Below are positions 35,013 to 47,536 of a stretch of 64,000 bases of DNA, one piece after another (the stretch's first letter is position 1; each line of letters begins with the position of its first letter). The stretch covers positions 1,364,001-1,428,000 of the forward strand of contig CM049999.1 in NCBI GenBank assembly GCA_016630955.3, read 5' to 3'. The position numbers and the translations under genes were made by a program. The DNA comes from Didymella arachidicola (taxonomy: Eukaryota; Ascomycota; Dothideomycetes; Pleosporales; Didymellaceae). Below the pieces are notes generated by a model. It was given only the letters and a program-made list of their open reading frames with translations, was not told the DNA's origin and searched no databases.

Positions 35013-36517
35013 ATGAGCCAGAACCGGCCATCGGCCTTCTCCAGTCTGAGAATGGGAGGTAAGGCTTTGCGTGCCGCGTGCAAAGACCGATTTGCTAATG
35101 GCATTGCAGAAGTAATCCGCGAGAAGGTCCAGGACGGCGAGACCGGCGAGTACAAAGACCTTGCATACACGCAATGCAAGATTGTCGGCAACGGCTCCTT
35201 TGGCGTCGTCTTCCAGACCAAGCTCTCGCCAAGCGGAGAAGACGCGGCCATCAAGCGGGTGCTGCAAGACAAGCGATTCAAGGTGAGCCGCGCGTGTGAC
35301 TGAAACGCGTGCGCAAGTCAGCGCTGACTACGACCAGAACCGTGAGCTGCAGATCATGCGCATCGTCAGGCACCCCAACATAGTCGAGCTCAAGGCCTTT
35401 TTCTACAACAATGGCGAGAGGGTATGTCCTAGCACTCAATGGCATAGGCGCCATGTGAAGCTGACCATGTGGCTTGCAGAAGGACGAGGTCTACCTGAAC
35501 CTCGTGCTTGAATTCGTCCCCGAGACCGTCTACCGTGCTTCGCGTTACTTCAACAAGATGAAGACGGTCATGCCTATCCTGGAGGTGAAGCTGTACATCT
35601 ACCAACTCTTCCGGTCTCTCGCGTACATTCACTCGCAGGGGATCTGCCATAGGGACATCAAGCCACAGAACTTGCTTCTGGATCCAGCATCTGGCATTCT
35701 GAAGCTGTGCGATTTTGGCAGCGCGAAAATTCTGGTCGAGAACGAGCCCAACGTTTCCTACATTTGCTCTAGATACTACCGCGCACCCGAGTTGATCTTC
35801 GGAGCAACAAACTACACTACGAAGATCGGTACGTCATGTGGCCCTTGCGCGTACGGTGACAAACTAACACGTGCAATCCAGATGTCTGGTCGACTGGCTG
35901 TGTCATGGCTGAGCTCATGCTGGGACAACCGCTGTTCCCCGGTGAGTCTGGTATCGACCAGCTCGTCGAGATCATCAAGGTGCTGGGCACACCTACACGA
36001 GACCAGATCCGCACCATGAACCCCAACTACATGGAGCACAAGTTCCCCCAGATCAAGCCGCATCCGTTCAACAAGGTTCGCGAAATAATCTGTTCAATCA
36101 GCCCCCAGTCTAACGTTTCCGCAGGTTTTCCGCAAAGCCGACCCCAGCGCTATCGATCTGATCTCCAAGTTATTGGAATACACACCGACACAGCGACTTT
36201 CCGCCATCGATGCCATGGTGCACCCATTCTTCGATGAGCTGAGGGATCCCAATACGCGTCTGCCTGACTCGCGCCACCCCAACGGCGCTGTGCGAGATCT
36301 GCCTGCCCTATACAACTTCAACCACCACGGTAAGCATTCCGTTGCAAGTCTGAAAGCCTACAACTGATCACCGTCAGAACTCTCGATCGCACCGCACCTC
36401 AACCAACAACTGGTCCCTCACCACATTCGCGCCACGTTGGCCTCTCGTGGCTTAGACTTTGAGTCTCCCGACTTCAAGCCGTTAACGAAGGACCAGATGA
36501 TGGCGAGACTAGATTAA
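35013..36517 (+). CDS. Glycogen synthase kinase 3 (GSK3, Rim11/Mck1/shaggy family)
   Basis: Seven exons (35013-35058, 35110-35282, 35338-35421, 35480-35828, 35882-36075, 36125-36329, 36378-36517), all phases consistent, give 396 aa. Visible motifs are the P-loop IVGNGSFGVVFQ, the lysine in AAIKRVLQDKRFK, the catalytic loop CHRDIKPQNLLLD, DFGSAK, the GSK3-specific activation loop VSYICSRYYRAPELIFGATN (with the regulatory tyrosine), DVWSTGCVMAELMLGQPLFPG and the C-lobe LLEYTPTQRLSA. GSK3 acts in the cytosol and nucleus, phosphorylating primed substrates in glycogen, meiosis and stress pathways. Length and architecture are standard; six introns make it the most intron-rich gene here. Confidence 0.95.
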
Positions 36518-38577
36518 GAGTCTTTGCATCTCTCACGCGACACGATACCATTTTGATTATGCGGCCTGGCCTCGATCATCTCAGCTCACGAGCCCAGAGC
36601 ACAACATGAAGCCTCGCAAGGCGTCGGTTTTCGAGTGTTAGAGCTCACACGTGTACACCCTTACCTGCAATATCTGAGCGAGTCTGTAATGATACCGACA
36701 TTTACAAAGAACGGTTTGCTCTGCTTTCCCTTCTGGCTGCCCGTCCATGCAAACCCACGGGCCGGCTCCGTAGATGTTTTTCTTTCTTCCATGTTATTTG
36801 AGACGACGGGCCAACGCAGGTAGCTTCAAAAACGAAGGGATGGGGAGTTTGAGACAAAAGTCATGGAAGAGTCGCTGGCGAACATCTTAGGATGGTATTC
36901 GGATCTTGGAGGGTTTCACGGCAACCTGGCGTAGGCTGCATTGCGTCTCTTGTTTTGCATGCAGGAGTCTTCTCATTGGAGGGTGTTTGCGGTGGCTGCG
37001 TGCGAGTGGAGGATGTCTGGTACCTCCACCCCGATTTTGCTGGGTGGTTTGCTAGACTAACCCTCGACGCTTTGCTTACGGACGGTTTCTCGATGGACTG
37101 TGCAACGCTCGGCTAATTGCTTGGACTCTGTGGGCATCGAAGGGGGTTCCTCGTTTTTATGTACTACCGGAGAGTGCATACATTCGCGTGTCACGACGCA
37201 GTCCTCAGCGCTATACTAGTCTCTCCAAAGCTGGCTTTCCTCACTTAAATTTCCACTTGAGCACCGTTTCGTTTCTATGATTTGGTTTTAATATGGCATT
37301 GACTGATATCTAGCTATTCAACTGTTCGTACGAGCGATAATGCGGCAACGCCTATGCTAGACTACTCGCGCTGCGAAGCTTTACGTGTCATGGCTCTGAG
37401 CGATAACCTCCTGCTTGTAACGTGAAGGCGAGACGGTTTGTTTTCTCGCCTTGACCTCTGGCAGGCCACAGACGACTAGTCTAGATCTAACTTTACCTAG
37501 TATAGACTAACCTTGAGAGGTTGTGGGACGAAGCTTTCTTGTACTAAGTCTGGCAGATTAGTACTATTCCTCCACCATACTCGACTCGTCTTCGCAGCTC
37601 GCAAGATCTACCCCCGCACGCTAACATAGCATACACGGAAGTCCCTCTCCTAGAAACGCTATTTCCGTCGCTCTTTTCTATCTGGGAGAAACCACTGAGG
37701 CAGCCGCCAATAGATGTCAACATTCGTTCGCTGAGTTGCAAATGCAGTGTAAGTGCGAAAAACAAAAACACAAAACACAGCTGCAACTGCGTCCTCCTCG
37801 TCTGCGAACGCCGACTATAGATTTGGATGGATTTTCTGCTGCTTGTCTGCAGTGCGTATTCCGTTGGGGTGGGTGCATGAATATTGGGGATAAGATCAGT
37901 TGGATATCGCTTAAAAGGGGGGTTGAGTTTGGAGTACTAGTACGAGCTGAGCAGTAAGAGGAAATGAGATTCAAGCGCTTGCCGTGCAGTACGGTGATAT
38001 CAACAACATCTCCATTAATTAATCTTTCTCTTTTCAATTAAAGATATTGGCTATTGTAGTACTAGTACAAGCTGAGAACAGCACCTCACTTCATCAATCT
38101 TTCTCTTATCAATCAAAGATGCTGGCTGGCCTGGATGTAAACTCTCTCTTACGCCGGAGGCGATGCAATAAATCTAGCTAGTTAAGATGTGCTTCGGCGA
38201 GGGGATCGCTCGTGCGCAGCATCTTCTATAAAAAAGCACAAAATGCATATCTGCAGCAGACAAAGCAGCCCTAAGAACTTCTCGAGCTTCTGCTAGCACT
38301 CTGCAGCATTGAGAAGTCTGTGGGATTGGCGGTGTTGGTCGAGTTTTTCGCATGTGGTACATGTGCACGAATGAGGCTGACGATAGAGGCCTTGGACCAG
38401 CTTTGGTTCTTCTTATCATCGGGGCAAAATACTGTGTTTGTTGCTAAACTTAGTCTTGCTGGTGTTGAGTATCCGTGCCAATTGTGATTCTAACCAGAGT
38501 GATTGATAGCAGTATCATAAGTCTGGACGCGAGCGTTGTGCAAAGAATTCGGGAGATAGCGTAGTATATGAGACTTC
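36518..38577. other. Intergenic
   Basis: 2 kb between the convergent GSK3 and HET genes. A block containing TAGTACTAGTAC and AGCTGAG, followed by a CAATCTTTCTCTT-type sequence, is present two to three times (37930-38120) and may be a remnant of a tandem or mobile repeat. No coding frame is supported. Confidence 0.45.
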
Positions 38578-40854
38578 CTAGCCCAGAACTAGATCTACAG
38601 GCTTGGGTGCTAAATCGTCCCACAACACTTTTTTCACGTACCCAACACCTTGTCGGAAAGCGACTCCTGACTCCCATTTGACCCACAGCACGCCATAGTG
38701 TTCATCGTAATCCGCTTTCTGAGTCTTGAAATTGACTTTAGGAAACCTGCGAAGACAGACTGCTACTAGCTCCAGTAATTTCTCGTCTGCTGGGAATTTA
38801 TTCAGAATTGGTCCGTCTGGCGTTCTCCACGACCCCGTGGTGATTGCACTTGGGAATTTGGAAGCTTGCTCATCAGTCGGTACTTGCAGCGAACCGCATC
38901 GCCTTCCGTGTTTGTCATGCAAGGTCAGATGCGCATCGTACATTACACCCTTTGGCCCCATGTCTTCAGTGACAGCCGCAAGCCACAGTCGCTTCGTTTG
39001 GCACGAGATGTACCGGTTCTCTACGTGATTTGGGGATTTGGGTTTCTGAGGAATGTAGCATGGAAGCGGCTTCCAGTAAAATCTGCCTGGAAAATTGCAA
39101 TGTTCGTAGACATAGTCACCGTCGACTCCTGGGGGTGGAATACAGACCACTCTGTTCTCACCTCCATGCTGAGATGGAACATACCTCGTCCGTTTCCACT
39201 CACTGGCATCGTAGGTTTTCAACTGAGGTGCGATTGATTCCTTCTTGTCTGCGACTGGGCTGCTATGACAAAACCACTGCGTTATTGGAATTGTTGCAAT
39301 GTCGCGCCCCGAGGTAGAAATGGACAGGTCTGTGATAGAGTATTGGGCCTCATCTCCGAGGAGGACGATGGGATAGCCTTTCCAGCCAATCCAAGACCAA
39401 GATGGGAGGAATGCATTGGGCAGGGCTGAGCGGGTCTGAGCGGATACCTGCCTGCGCCGCAGACCCGGCATCTTGGGACCACCTACCATCTGCTTTCCGA
39501 AATAGCATTGCCACATCAACGCCGCATCGAAAGAAGCTTTGGGCAGACCGAACAGAAATCCTTCGTTGAACGCTCGCTCAGTGTAGGTAAGAAGTCCAGT
39601 GATGCCTGGGAAGGCATCTTCAGGGTAGCGTAGGTGTCGGGCATTGTAATCTGTGACAAGCCTGTCCAGCTCCTTGTAGTCGGGCCATCCCGCGTCGATG
39701 TTAGGTATCATTGCAGATGGTGCCAACTCGTTCTGATCATGTTCTTCGTCAAGGTCTGGGCAGTCTTCGTGCCAAGACGCACAGGAGCAATGCCAATGTA
39801 TCTGTCCCTCCGCAAAGATGAGTCGACGCCGAGAAAGACCATACTCCTGAAACGTCCAACCACGCCGGAAATATTCCGAAGCGGTCACATCCAATGCTGA
39901 CACAGTGGGATGGTTTCTGGCCAGGATCTTGATGTCTTTCTTCCATTCAAAAACATTTTGCAAGCTTCGCGGTCTCGCTTCGGTGCCTAGCAAGCCAGTC
40001 CTTGCATCGCCATCAAGAGCAACGATGGTGAGACTTGCACACGCATAGATGGAACCCATAAGCTGCAGTTGTTCGTTTAGCTTGGCCAGGTTGTCTGGCT
40101 CCAGACAAACTGCGTCAACCCATAGGTAACGCCCGCCGATGGTTCGAACAGTCTTGATTGCATCACTGATGGTGGGTGCGAGGAGCCCAGCGTGTTTGAC
40201 AAGTCCGCCAGGAGTTCTGAATTTGGCAAAAGTCTGTGAGTCCATCTCCTTTTGGCTTGACTCGCCCCATCGATAGCTCAATGCTATAAAATGGGTGATG
40301 GCCTCCCCAGGTACGATACAGTCGTCTTTTGTGTCAATAAGCCAGGCTGGAGACACCGGTGGCAGAGTAGCAGGGCGATGGCACCTCGCTTGGTGCTGTG
40401 TCTGACAACGATCTATCCATTGTCTTACTACGCTGAGATCAATCCATGGTGAGTCAAGCGAGGCTTGATAACCGAGACCTGGCACGCCACTAGAGAGAAG
40501 TTCGTAGCTTCTTTGTGGGCGACTTTTGTTGTCAAGTGCGTCTATCCATGGAATACCATTGGCCTCCCGTCGCAGACCAAAAGACATGAGATCATAATTG
40601 CGGCGAGTTGGATCTGCAGATTTCATAAGGCTTTGATAGCGATAAAATCTGTCCTCGATCCACTGGAACAACGGCTGGTGGCGCTCGCAACCTTCAAAGA
40701 CGTCAAAGTCAAAGACTCCGATATTCTTCTTGAAATCACTCTCGACGAAGAGCTTTTCGAGATGTTTGCAGACTTTGCAAGCCTGATTATCTGCTAGTTC
40801 ATGATCTGATTCGGCATCGCCGCTTTCACTGCCAATTGGTGAACCCTTGGCCAT
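38578..40854 (-). CDS. HET-domain protein (heterokaryon-incompatibility family)
   Basis: Single exon of 758 aa. The ATG at 40854 is used because the open frame above it has no ATG. The HET domain begins at about residue 189 with FIALSYRWG, continues with RYLWVDAVCLEPDN and MGSIYACASLTIVALDG, and ends with YFRRGWTFQEYGLSRRRLIF. The N-terminal part has a CxxC-H-type cluster (ACKVCKHLE) often seen before HET domains. The C-terminal half contains the usual LPSWSWIGWKGYPI-type motif. Some HET proteins trigger regulated cell death after non-self recognition; most have no assigned role. The ORF is intact, unlike the related copy at 43.8-45.8 kb. Confidence 0.88.
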   Translation of the reverse strand: MAKGSPIGSESGDAESDHELADNQACKVCKHLEKLFVESDFKKNIGVFDFDVFEGCERHQPLFQWIEDRFYRYQSLMKSADPTRRNYDLMSFGLRREANGIPWIDALDNKSRPQRSYELLSSGVPGLGYQASLDSPWIDLSVVRQWIDRCQTQHQARCHRPATLPPVSPAWLIDTKDDCIVPGEAITHFIALSYRWGESSQKEMDSQTFAKFRTPGGLVKHAGLLAPTISDAIKTVRTIGGRYLWVDAVCLEPDNLAKLNEQLQLMGSIYACASLTIVALDGDARTGLLGTEARPRSLQNVFEWKKDIKILARNHPTVSALDVTASEYFRRGWTFQEYGLSRRRLIFAEGQIHWHCSCASWHEDCPDLDEEHDQNELAPSAMIPNIDAGWPDYKELDRLVTDYNARHLRYPEDAFPGITGLLTYTERAFNEGFLFGLPKASFDAALMWQCYFGKQMVGGPKMPGLRRRQVSAQTRSALPNAFLPSWSWIGWKGYPIVLLGDEAQYSITDLSISTSGRDIATIPITQWFCHSSPVADKKESIAPQLKTYDASEWKRTRYVPSQHGGENRVVCIPPPGVDGDYVYEHCNFPGRFYWKPLPCYIPQKPKSPNHVENRYISCQTKRLWLAAVTEDMGPKGVMYDAHLTLHDKHGRRCGSLQVPTDEQASKFPSAITTGSWRTPDGPILNKFPADEKLLELVAVCLRRFPKVNFKTQKADYDEHYGVLWVKWESGVAFRQGVGYVKKVLWDDLAPKPVDLVLG

Positions 40855-41263
40855 GATAACGGCGGGTGACAACTCCCAATTGAAGCTTCAAGGACAGGTC
40901 CAAGGGTGCATTCTATGTGAGGAAGAGAGGCAATAACCGCATTCAAGCCGTTGCTTTCTGTTTTGGACCCACTGGGGGAATTCCCCCTTTAAAGTGCAGA
41001 TCTCGATGTTGCTTTGCTGACGTTAGCTTGCATATCACCCCGCATACTGCAGCACATGTAACGTGGCATGCTATCTGCCTAACAATCCCTTCCACTCGTA
41101 TACATTGAACTACTGCCCAGCCGAGATGACCAATAGCGATCTCACGTGCGGATACTAATCTCACGTGCTTCGCCAACACCCGGACGCGAGCTACAGAAGG
41201 TATGCAATTAATGTGTTCTTTGACGAGCGTGCTCCAGCCAGTGTCTCTGAAAATTGAGACAGC
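40855..41263. other. Intergenic
   Basis: Upstream region of the HET gene and 3' end of the Cys-rich gene. Nothing further was seen. Confidence 0.5.
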
Positions 41264-42440
41264 TCAAAGCAACACCATGAATATTGCACTCATCACCGCA
41301 AGTACAAGAAAGCTTATCTGTACAACAATCGAACCCGCCGCACTCGCACCGCCTCCGGCAGCCGGAGCACTCGAGCTTGCTGCAGTCCTTGTAGAAGTCC
41401 TCGAGCTCGAAGAAGTCCTTGCAGCTGTAGCTCCCAGAGTGGTGCTATGATCCCCTGGCGAGTCCAGGTTAATGTCCTGCGAAGTCGGTCCGGCCACCGC
41501 CGAACTCCCCAGTTCTGTATCCAAAGCTGTTGTCGTTGTGGCAGTCGGACTTGGACTAGCATCAAGGAAGGTCGCAAGCGTCGTCGCCTCCGCAGGTGTT
41601 GAGAATGTGAGGGTCTTGCTTAAATCAGCGAAGAGAGCCGAGGCCTGACGGTCGTCGTTGGCCGTCGTAGTATATATCGTCGTGTAGGTCGTCATTGTGT
41701 ACGTGACGGTACTGCGAGCCTGGAAGATGGTCCAGTAGTAGCTGTAGTATCTCCATCTGACTGTCCAGTAGTACGTCGTGAAAGTGTCCACTGTGACCTG
41801 CGTCGTGCGCGGCGGCTGTGTGATCGTCGCTGGTGATGCTGCCCGTGTGGTTGTCCTGGCGAAGGAAGTGCTACCGCCTGTCACGACTGCTGTGCATTGC
41901 AGGTCGGTACAGCAGACCCCTCTGCCATCGTACAGAACGCACATGTTACCAGCCTCGCAGTAGTTGCCGCCGCGGCAGCAGGACGCGCCTTCAGGCATAC
42001 ACTTGTTCTCACAGCAGGTCAGACCCGCCCCACAAGGCCCGCCGGGACAGCAGGTCTTTCCCGGCTCAAGACAGTATCCGTATCCGCAGCACTTATTGCT
42101 GCTGGGACAGCATCCGCCTAGATCTGTTGGATGGTCAGTGGAGATGTCATGTGTTGGCTTGAAGGAAGAACTCACTCGAGCAGTAGCCGTACCCAGCATT
42201 ACACTGCTGGCGAGCGTAAAGCTCCGCGCTTCGGTCCCTTAATTGTGGTTGTGTATCGTTCTTCTCCACGCCTTGGGAAGATTCAAGGAAAGTGGCCGGT
42301 TCTCCTAACAAAAACACGCCTTCTTTGCTGAAATCTGCCTCGTTCCAGTCAACCCCGAAGTCTGCACGGCTATTGGCTCCGATTTTAGCCCCCACGAGAC
42401 CTAGGACCGCAATGGCTGGGAAAAGACGGTGCGCTCGCAT
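41264..42440 (-). CDS. Secreted Cys-rich protein with GPI-type tail
   Basis: Exons 42440-42176 and 42123-41264 give 374 aa; a second acceptor 5 nt further in would shorten the join without changing frame. Residues 1-18 form a signal peptide. The central module has repeated paired cysteines (GGCCPSSNKCCGYGYC, KTCCPGGPCGAGLTCCENKC, GASCCRGGNYC), a granulin/toxin-like spacing common in fungal cell-wall proteins. A Tyr/Thr-rich stretch (TYYWTVRWRYYSYYWT) and a Ser/Thr-rich stalk follow. The C-terminus is hydrophobic (VQISFLVLAVMSAIFMVLL) after a Gly/Ala-rich site, as in GPI-anchored proteins. A surface or wall role is inferred; the ligand is unknown. It could equally be a host-interaction protein, but nothing here proves that. 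Confidence 0.7.
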
Positions 42441-43773
42441 CTTGAGAATCAGCGGAGGATCGCTGTAGGTAGCGGAGGGTGCGAAAGGGCATCAGCGTCG
42501 CTGCTGATCAGGCTGCTCATATGTACCGCTTCATTCAAGTCGCCGAATAGCCCTACTGATTTAGAGTCTTGCTGGGTAGCTCCTTGGGATCTACAAGCCT
42601 CTGCACGCCCGCACGTAGCATGCAAGCTTGCCACCCGGTCACCTTGTCGTGGCCTAGCTCTCAGCCTTGAGGAGCCGTACCTCGCATTCACAACTGAAAA
42701 GCGAAACATCGGAGAAGATCCCTGAACCGATCGTCTACACAGGGACGGCTGGAAGCGAAGACGATACCCGGAATAGTATGGGGCGCACCAGTGAGCTACG
42801 CTACCGCAGGGCCCCGCGGGCTAGGGTCCTGTTGTTGTTCAGCTGCCAAGGAACGTGAGCGATGCGGGCGAATGACATGTCTTTGGTAGATGAAGTGGCG
42901 GGAAGGCTAAGCGAGAATTTGGGGGCCAAGTAGAGTGCTGGAAGACGTCAACTAATTGACAAAACTTGAGATAGAGACGATTGAGAATAGGTATAGGAGC
43001 TCCACCTTGATAGTGTATGTACAACAGACGTAGCTGACACCGGGCGTGGAGACTGCGCATAAAAAAGTATTTGTTCTCGATAAAGCAATTATTTCATTGT
43101 CCTTCACTGCAACTCAACCTGAATCCATGGGATTGTTTGCTGCTAATCTTTCATTTAAGCCCTTCCATGAGATCGGAACTTGCGTGTGGGTTTGCGGTCA
43201 GAGCAGAGTGGTACCAGGGGCCGTCAACACACCGTGCGCACGAGTTCGAAAGCTGCCCAAGAGTCGCCCTAGCTGGCTTCTGGCATCCATATCATCCTGG
43301 TGTTGCACATATTATCATTCGAGATGCGCAATCGCTATCCTGACTTTAAAGGGTGCATGTTCGAGGTTCAAGAGCGCATGCCTCGATTCTTAGACTTAGG
43401 CCCGTTGCGCTCCATTCAACTTTACATTCTTCTAGTCCATTTCTTTACTCTTCGATGAGATGCGACCAAGCTCACTGTCGCTTGGTGCGGGAATCAGCGC
43501 CAGTGAGATCAACAAGAGTGAGTGCGAGGTGGGCTTGATCAGGTCTTTTGTTCGATCAGCGGACAGGGTTGTCAGTCACTACAGACAATCTTTTAGACGC
43601 TTTTATTGAGTCTTCGTCTACCTAAGGCCAAATTCCACAGAGCTGATCATGCTGCCACTACCTTATCCAGCCAAGAAAGCAGGCACTGTGGCTGCGTTAG
43701 CTTTTAGTGACAGCGAATGGTAGCGAGGCGCAGCTGAGAAACGTTATAATCTTAATATAACCCCGCTATCGCA
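42441..43773. other. Intergenic
   Basis: 1.3 kb between the Cys-rich gene and the HET pseudogene. No supported feature was seen. Confidence 0.45.
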
Positions 43774-45845
43774 ATGTCTACTTACCACTCCAACTGCCTC
43801 AGTTGGCAATCCAATAAACTCGAGAAGTGGATCCACGAGCGCAGTATGATCCCTTTTACATTGCACTAGACCCTTGTGGGGAAGAAATCCGCCTTCTCGA
43901 AATCGTATCAATCGAGCCGGTAGTCTGCAAACTTTCCGTTTAGTCTCTTCTCGATAATCTGGAGTTCTCTGCACTGTCCTACACATGGGGCGACGCGAGT
44001 GTTACCGAGCCTATCATCGTCGAAGAAACCTCTGTCACCGTGACGACGAGTCTCACTCACGCCTTAAAAGCCGTCTACTTCCAATGGATGGAAGGCTGCT
44101 GTTCCATTGACGACACTGCTCGCAGAATCTGGGTTGATGCGCTTTGCATTAACCAGCGAGACGTTCAAGAGAAGAACTCCCAAATTCCGCTGATGCACAA
44201 GATCTATACAAGTGCGCAACGGACATTCTGCTGGGTTGGCTTGCCGACATCGGAGCTGTCTGGTGCATTCGACGCCTTCACAGACTTGATTAAGGAATTT
44301 GTTTCCAAGTCGGAAGATCATAACGGAGGTGAGGATCTGATGCAAAGTATCGACATCGACCTTGTGGCTGTAATACCTCGCATGAGTCATCTGTTCTACA
44401 GTCAGTATTGGACGCGTGTGTGGATTATGCAAGAGGTCGTTTTGAGTAAAGAGGCTTTGCTAGTATCGGGCACAAGGGCTCTTTCTCTGGCGGCAATCAG
44501 CTTTGTGAACAAATGGTTGGAGGTGTATGGTTTGCGACACGATGCAACCAGCACTCCAGCTGCTGGAGATGATAGGACGCTGGCTACTGATGCTACACGT
44601 GCTCGGATTCGCGAGTCGAAGTATCTGTCAATGGCTAAAATTGAGAGTGCAAGATCGTTTGTGGAAATGAGGGCAGCGTATTGGTCAGAGGCGATGGACA
44701 ACGATTTTTGCCGGACTGGGATGAAGAAGTACGACAACTTCTCGAATTACGCTGCCACAAATCCAAAGGATCTTGTTTACGGGTTGTTGGCTGTATTCGG
44801 AGTCACTCTGGTCGTTGATTATTCACCGGCGAAGACCGTTGCAGACGTTTACTGCGACTTCGTGGAGAAGTGGCTGTCAATCTGCGGACCAGAAAGCCTA
44901 GACGTAGGTGGTGGAGATCTGTGGTTTCTTGCGCATGCTGGCATCGGCCATGCATGGGAGAACATCCCGGGACTTCCTTCCTGGGCTCCCAATTTCGTCG
45001 CGATATCTCAATTCGCCGAAGTTCAGGGTCGTATCTTGTGCATGGTCAAGGATCACTCTGTCGAAGCCTTTGACCATCATGGCCTCACCCCGACATGCTC
45101 AGCGAACAGCCTAAACTGTGCTGCGATGATCATTGATCAAGTTGCAGATATTGGGCCACCTATCACCAGATATACTGGATTCCAAGACGCCTCTGCCCAA
45201 TGGATACAGTGGGTTGTTGAGGCATTGGTGCGGTCAACTATTTACACAGATTCTCAACGTCACCGTGTATTTGGTTTGCTGGAAGCGATCGTTCATACGA
45301 ACAAGTACTTGGAGAGAGTGAGGCCTAAGTCCACGCAGGATTTGGCGAGCTTGATTACATACGGTTATCCGCAGCTCGTCCACTGGTTTCTTCTCCTTTT
45401 TTATGAAGCTTAGAAAGTCAAGTACCATGATGACGACCAGCACGCTTTCTATGCTGCGTTTCGCACGCATCACGTCTGGGAGAGCAATGAACTCGACCCT
45501 GAAGAGTTGGCTCGTTGGCAAGTCATGCGTGCAACGCCGGAGCTCAGAAATAATATGCTGGAACAAGGCCAGACGATCTACAATTGGATCGCGGCCGTAC
45601 GAAGGATGTCTGACCTACGACCGTTCGAAACAAAGGAGGGCCATTTTGGACTTTGCCCACCGTTGACAGAGAAGGGTGATGCTATTGCCGTGTTGTGCGG
45701 GTGCTCAAATCCGGTTGTATTGCGGAAGATAGGCAATCAATACTCTAACGTTGGGGTCTGCTATGTGGCAGAGTATATGGATGACGGAAAGAAAAGCGGG
45801 TTGAACACTGCGTCGGTTGAAGTAAGGAAGATTCAGATTGTTTGA
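43774..45845 (+). pseudogene. HET-domain gene, broken by two in-frame TAG codons and a frameshift
   Basis: From an ATG at 43774 the frame shifts near 43850 into YDPFYIALDPCGEEIRLLEI, the usual HET N-terminus. A TAG at 43941-43943 interrupts it just before LEFSALSYTWGDASV. After that the protein is readable for 457 codons: RRIWVDALCINQRDVQEK, MHKIYTSAQRTFCWVGLP, SQYWTRVWIMQEVVLSKEAL. A second TAG at 45411-45413 precedes KVKYHDDDQHAFYAAF and the conserved C-terminal RRMSDLRPFETKEGHFGLCP. Both stops lie in one continuous frame. Short introns of 28-39 nt could remove them in principle, but these are below the size seen elsewhere here. I call it a decayed paralogue of the HET gene at 38.6-40.9 kb (family level, not a close copy). 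Confidence 0.75.
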
Positions 45846-46218
45846 ACTACTTTTACCAGCGTTGTAACAACGTTACGTCCTTGAATAGAAGGACCTGGGT
45901 CTGCCCCTGTTCGCATACCATTGTTAGCGCGGGAAATCTTAAGACAGTGGTGAATCTTGAAAACAGAGGAGGAACACGCTAGCCTTCTAGAGATTGTGAC
46001 GTAGCATCGCAAAAACAGTCAAGCAGCACGTGGTCAAACTTCGCGTCACAACACCACGCCATGAATGCAATGAAAGGTGATTTAGCTCTGGGGGAAAGTT
46101 CAGAAGCAAGATGTGCTTCTGGTACTGCAGGTACAGTCTGCAAGTTTCTCGAAGGACCACCAAATAAGATCTGCAGGTCTCACCAGATGAACAGCTCAGT
46201 AAACAAGGACACTGACGA
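45846..46218. other. Intergenic
   Basis: Spacer between two pseudogenes. Nothing was seen. Confidence 0.4.
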
Positions 46219-46889
46219 CAATCAGAGATACGCAATTGCACATACGATTTTGCCACGGAAAAGCCTGTAGAAGACCCCAAGCAAGAGTTTGTGCCTTCAG
46301 AATTGAATGATTGCTTGTTGTACATACGCAGAGCAGACTGTCGACAACGACAGTACGCTGGTCTGACGCGAGCTTGTCGTCAAGTTCGCTTTGAGTACCT
46401 TCCGCTGTACAATGCACAGACTAAGTTTCATGTACTACTATTCGAGCTCACTCGGTACAATGAGCTCTTTGTCAACCCGCCAGAGGCCAAACAAGAAGAC
46501 ATCACTGCCAACTTGACTGTGCCAGGGCACGGAAAGGAGCATAGGGCGATGATCCGAATGGACCCGCTCAGAGCCCTGGCCAAGACAGTACACTCCTTGA
46601 ATATCCGCTAGGCTATTGACAAGCATCAGCACCATGAGGGTGTGACACCCATGCTGGATGCCATCCTGAACTTGATAGCCATCCCAGTTTTCGAGATTAC
46701 GCTGAGCAGTCGGTCAACAGGGTAGAGATACACAATACGTTCGACGTGGATTCAACATTGAGAGTCCTCTGGATCAAAAAGAGCAGTTGGCAAGATTGGA
46801 TGGAGGACTGGCTACAAAAATCTTACGTTGGTGATGAGGGGGTTTTGGAATCTCTGTTCGACTGGGTGAATAAGGTAGGGCTGCCGTAG
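46219..46889 (+). pseudogene. Fragment of a fungal F-box-like protein family
   Basis: An ATG-less frame starts EIRNCTYDFATEKP, the leucine-poor remnant of the common fungal LPxEIRNxIYxxA motif. It continues QYAGLTRACRQVRFEYLPLY, the other hallmark of this very large, poorly characterised family. It stops at 46609-46611. Further coding-like sequence (TLRVLWIKKSSWQDWMEDW) follows in another frame up to 46889. Upstream, a TGA sits where a Trp codon would fit. Truncated at the start and broken inside, so not functional as it stands. Confidence 0.5.
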
Positions 46890-47536
46890 AGGAAGAACCC
46901 TACAATGGCATTACGACTTTGCTTCACTCAAACTCGGAAAAAAACCGTGTTTGTTGTTAAGTCATATCGCTCTGTCTTTAAAGATACCTCGTCGATCTCA
47001 ATGTAGTCGAGTTCAGCATCAGGCATCTTTTGCAACCTCCCTCGGTTCCCTTACGCTTGCGCCATGTCCCATCACAAGATCTCACGGCCAGCTAGGCGAG
47101 AGATCCCGAGTGTCGTCCTCCATCTCGCGCAGTTCATACATCTGTTGCGCAGGCTCGATCATTATCTCCGCGTTGAGCACAACACATATTATATGTCTTG
47201 CAAAGTCTTTAAGTAGGAAAATGTGTCTGTGTCCCCAACTAGCTCGCATGTCACGCTTCTCCTAGCTGAGTTTGTATATAATAGAATCGTCTTACGTAAT
47301 TCTTATGTCTGTACTGCTTTGAGCCTAAGTCTCGCTAACAAGTCTACTCTGGTATCGAATCTAAGCAAAAATGATCCCCAGAACACGTAGCATAACTCTA
47401 TGCTCGGTCTGTTGGGCCGCGCTTATCCTGAATTTGATGTCCCACTACATTGAGGCACCAGCCCTGCGCCTGCTCGCAGCGAAGCTGTGCGGTCGTAGTG
47501 CTCGCATCGGCCTCGAAGTCAGATGTCTTTTAACGC
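46890..47536. other. Intergenic, AT-rich
   Basis: No supported feature. The end of the DUF3176-like remnant may reach to about 47370, where coding-like sequence fades. Confidence 0.35.

Noticed and set aside
43941..45413. Very short introns (28-39 nt) that would remove the two TAG stops of the HET pseudogene
   Set aside because: All well-supported introns in the window are 44 nt or longer, and the skipped codons fit the HET frame, so nonsense mutation is more likely.
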